Of a stretch of DNA of 64,000 nt, positions 63,674 to 64,000 are shown in pieces (the stretch's first letter is position 1; every line of letters starts with the position of its first letter). A program made the position numbers and the translations under genes. Below the pieces are notes generated by a model that saw only the letters and a list, made by a program, of their open reading frames with translations, had not been told where the DNA came from and did no database searches. The DNA is from Citrus sinensis (lineage: Eukaryota > Streptophyta > Magnoliopsida > Sapindales > Rutaceae): positions 496,001-560,000 of the forward strand of contig NC_068559.1 in the NCBI RefSeq assembly GCF_022201045.2, written 5' to 3'.

Positions 63674-64000
63674 ATGAGTCAAGCTCGAGTTCAGGACCCG
63701 AGTCATAACCCGTTAAAATCTTCTTTCCCGAGCAAACCCCGCCGTTTCTTCTTTCTTCTTGCGAGAATTCCTGTCATCGTTTGCTTGATCGCCTCCATTT
63801 GTTTCGTTCTTTACTCGGCCTTCTCGAATCACTCTCGGGGCAACCATATTTTCTTACCCCGGCTCAAATCCGAGTCCACACCCGACCGGGAACCCACCAA
63901 CATCTCCCACATTCTATTCTCCATCAGTGGCTCCGCGGCCACGTGGCACGACCGGACTCGTTACATCAACCTCTGGTGGAAACCCAACAGGACGCGTGGC
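63674..64000 (+). CDS. DUF604 glycosyltransferase-like protein, N-terminal part only
   Basis: 109 codons are visible before the window ends in frame. The start MSQARVQDPSHNP is followed by a basic stretch and one membrane helix at about residues 25-50 (RFFFLLARIPVIVCLIASIC), the type II anchor of a Golgi enzyme. After the stem comes NISHILFSISGSAATWHDRT and YINLWWKPNRTRG, the conserved opening of the DUF604 family. These plant proteins resemble beta-1,3-glycosyltransferases of the Fringe/galactosyltransferase class; their donor and acceptor are mostly unknown. The DxD motif would lie beyond the window. Arabidopsis relatives by recall are At2g37730 and At3g11420, each next to a relative of another gene in this window. 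The 3' part is cut by the window edge, not by mutation. Confidence 0.85.
   Translation, partial: MSQARVQDPSHNPLKSSFPSKPRRFFFLLARIPVIVCLIASICFVLYSAFSNHSRGNHIFLPRLKSESTPDREPTNISHILFSISGSAATWHDRTRYINLWWKPNRTRG

Overview
This window is nuclear DNA from a dicot plant. Its genes carry many AT-rich, GT-AG introns, their products are close to Arabidopsis families, and the AT-rich intergenic space is full of short DNA transposons (MITEs). Protein similarity and base composition would suit a woody rosid such as Citrus, but that is an inference; no sequence search was possible.

Layout. 1-7227 is intergenic, with decayed repeats, a stop-broken fragment of a small plant protein (2347-2490) and a G-box-rich promoter. 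7228-11498 (+) is an 11-exon RCC1-repeat gene (TCF1-like). It converges on a 4-exon MATH-BTB gene (BPM3-like, 12378-15904, -). Next come a decayed tandem copy (about 16830-17600) and the intact gene (19939-21704, -) for a secreted, repeat-rich protein with a C-terminal Pollen Ole e 1 domain. Then a 9-exon Golgi-type putative methyltransferase gene (PMT11-like, 24744-29082, -) and an 8-exon terminal uridylyltransferase gene (HESO1-like, 29911-32995, -). After a transposon-rich stretch comes a clade A protein phosphatase 2C gene (PP2CA/AHG3-like, 39289-40746, -), then a 5-exon tropinone-reductase-like SDR gene (48285-50870, -), a single-exon SUPERMAN/ZFP10-type zinc-finger gene (54689-55321, -), and at the right edge the first 109 codons of a DUF604 glycosyltransferase-like gene (63674-64000, +).

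The genes do not form an operon-like unit. Neighbour order nevertheless matches Arabidopsis blocks as I remember them: HESO1-PMT11-BPM3 (At2g39740-39760), a ZFP10/DUF604 pair (At2g37740/At2g37730) and a PP2CA/DUF604 pair (At3g11410/At3g11420). The window therefore looks like an ancestral segment later split among Arabidopsis chromosomes. Functions covered are stress and ABA signalling (TCF1-like, BPM3, PP2CA), RNA turnover (HESO1), cell wall and Golgi (PMT11, Ole e 1 protein, DUF604) and transcription (ZFP10).

The most striking non-genic content is the set of transposable elements whose ends can be read directly: a 1.4-kb Mutator-like element with about 107-bp inverted ends, a perfect 9-bp target duplication and a GC-rich internally repeated cargo (57691-59106); another long-inverted-end Mutator-like element (46875-47587); two small MULE MITEs with perfect 9-bp duplications; hAT-type and Tourist-type MITEs, one nested in another; and a PIF/Harbinger remnant with a broken transposase. 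I found no clearly new biological system. The GC-rich cargo element is the best candidate for something undescribed. All exon borders were placed by hand from GT/AG signals and reading-frame continuity.
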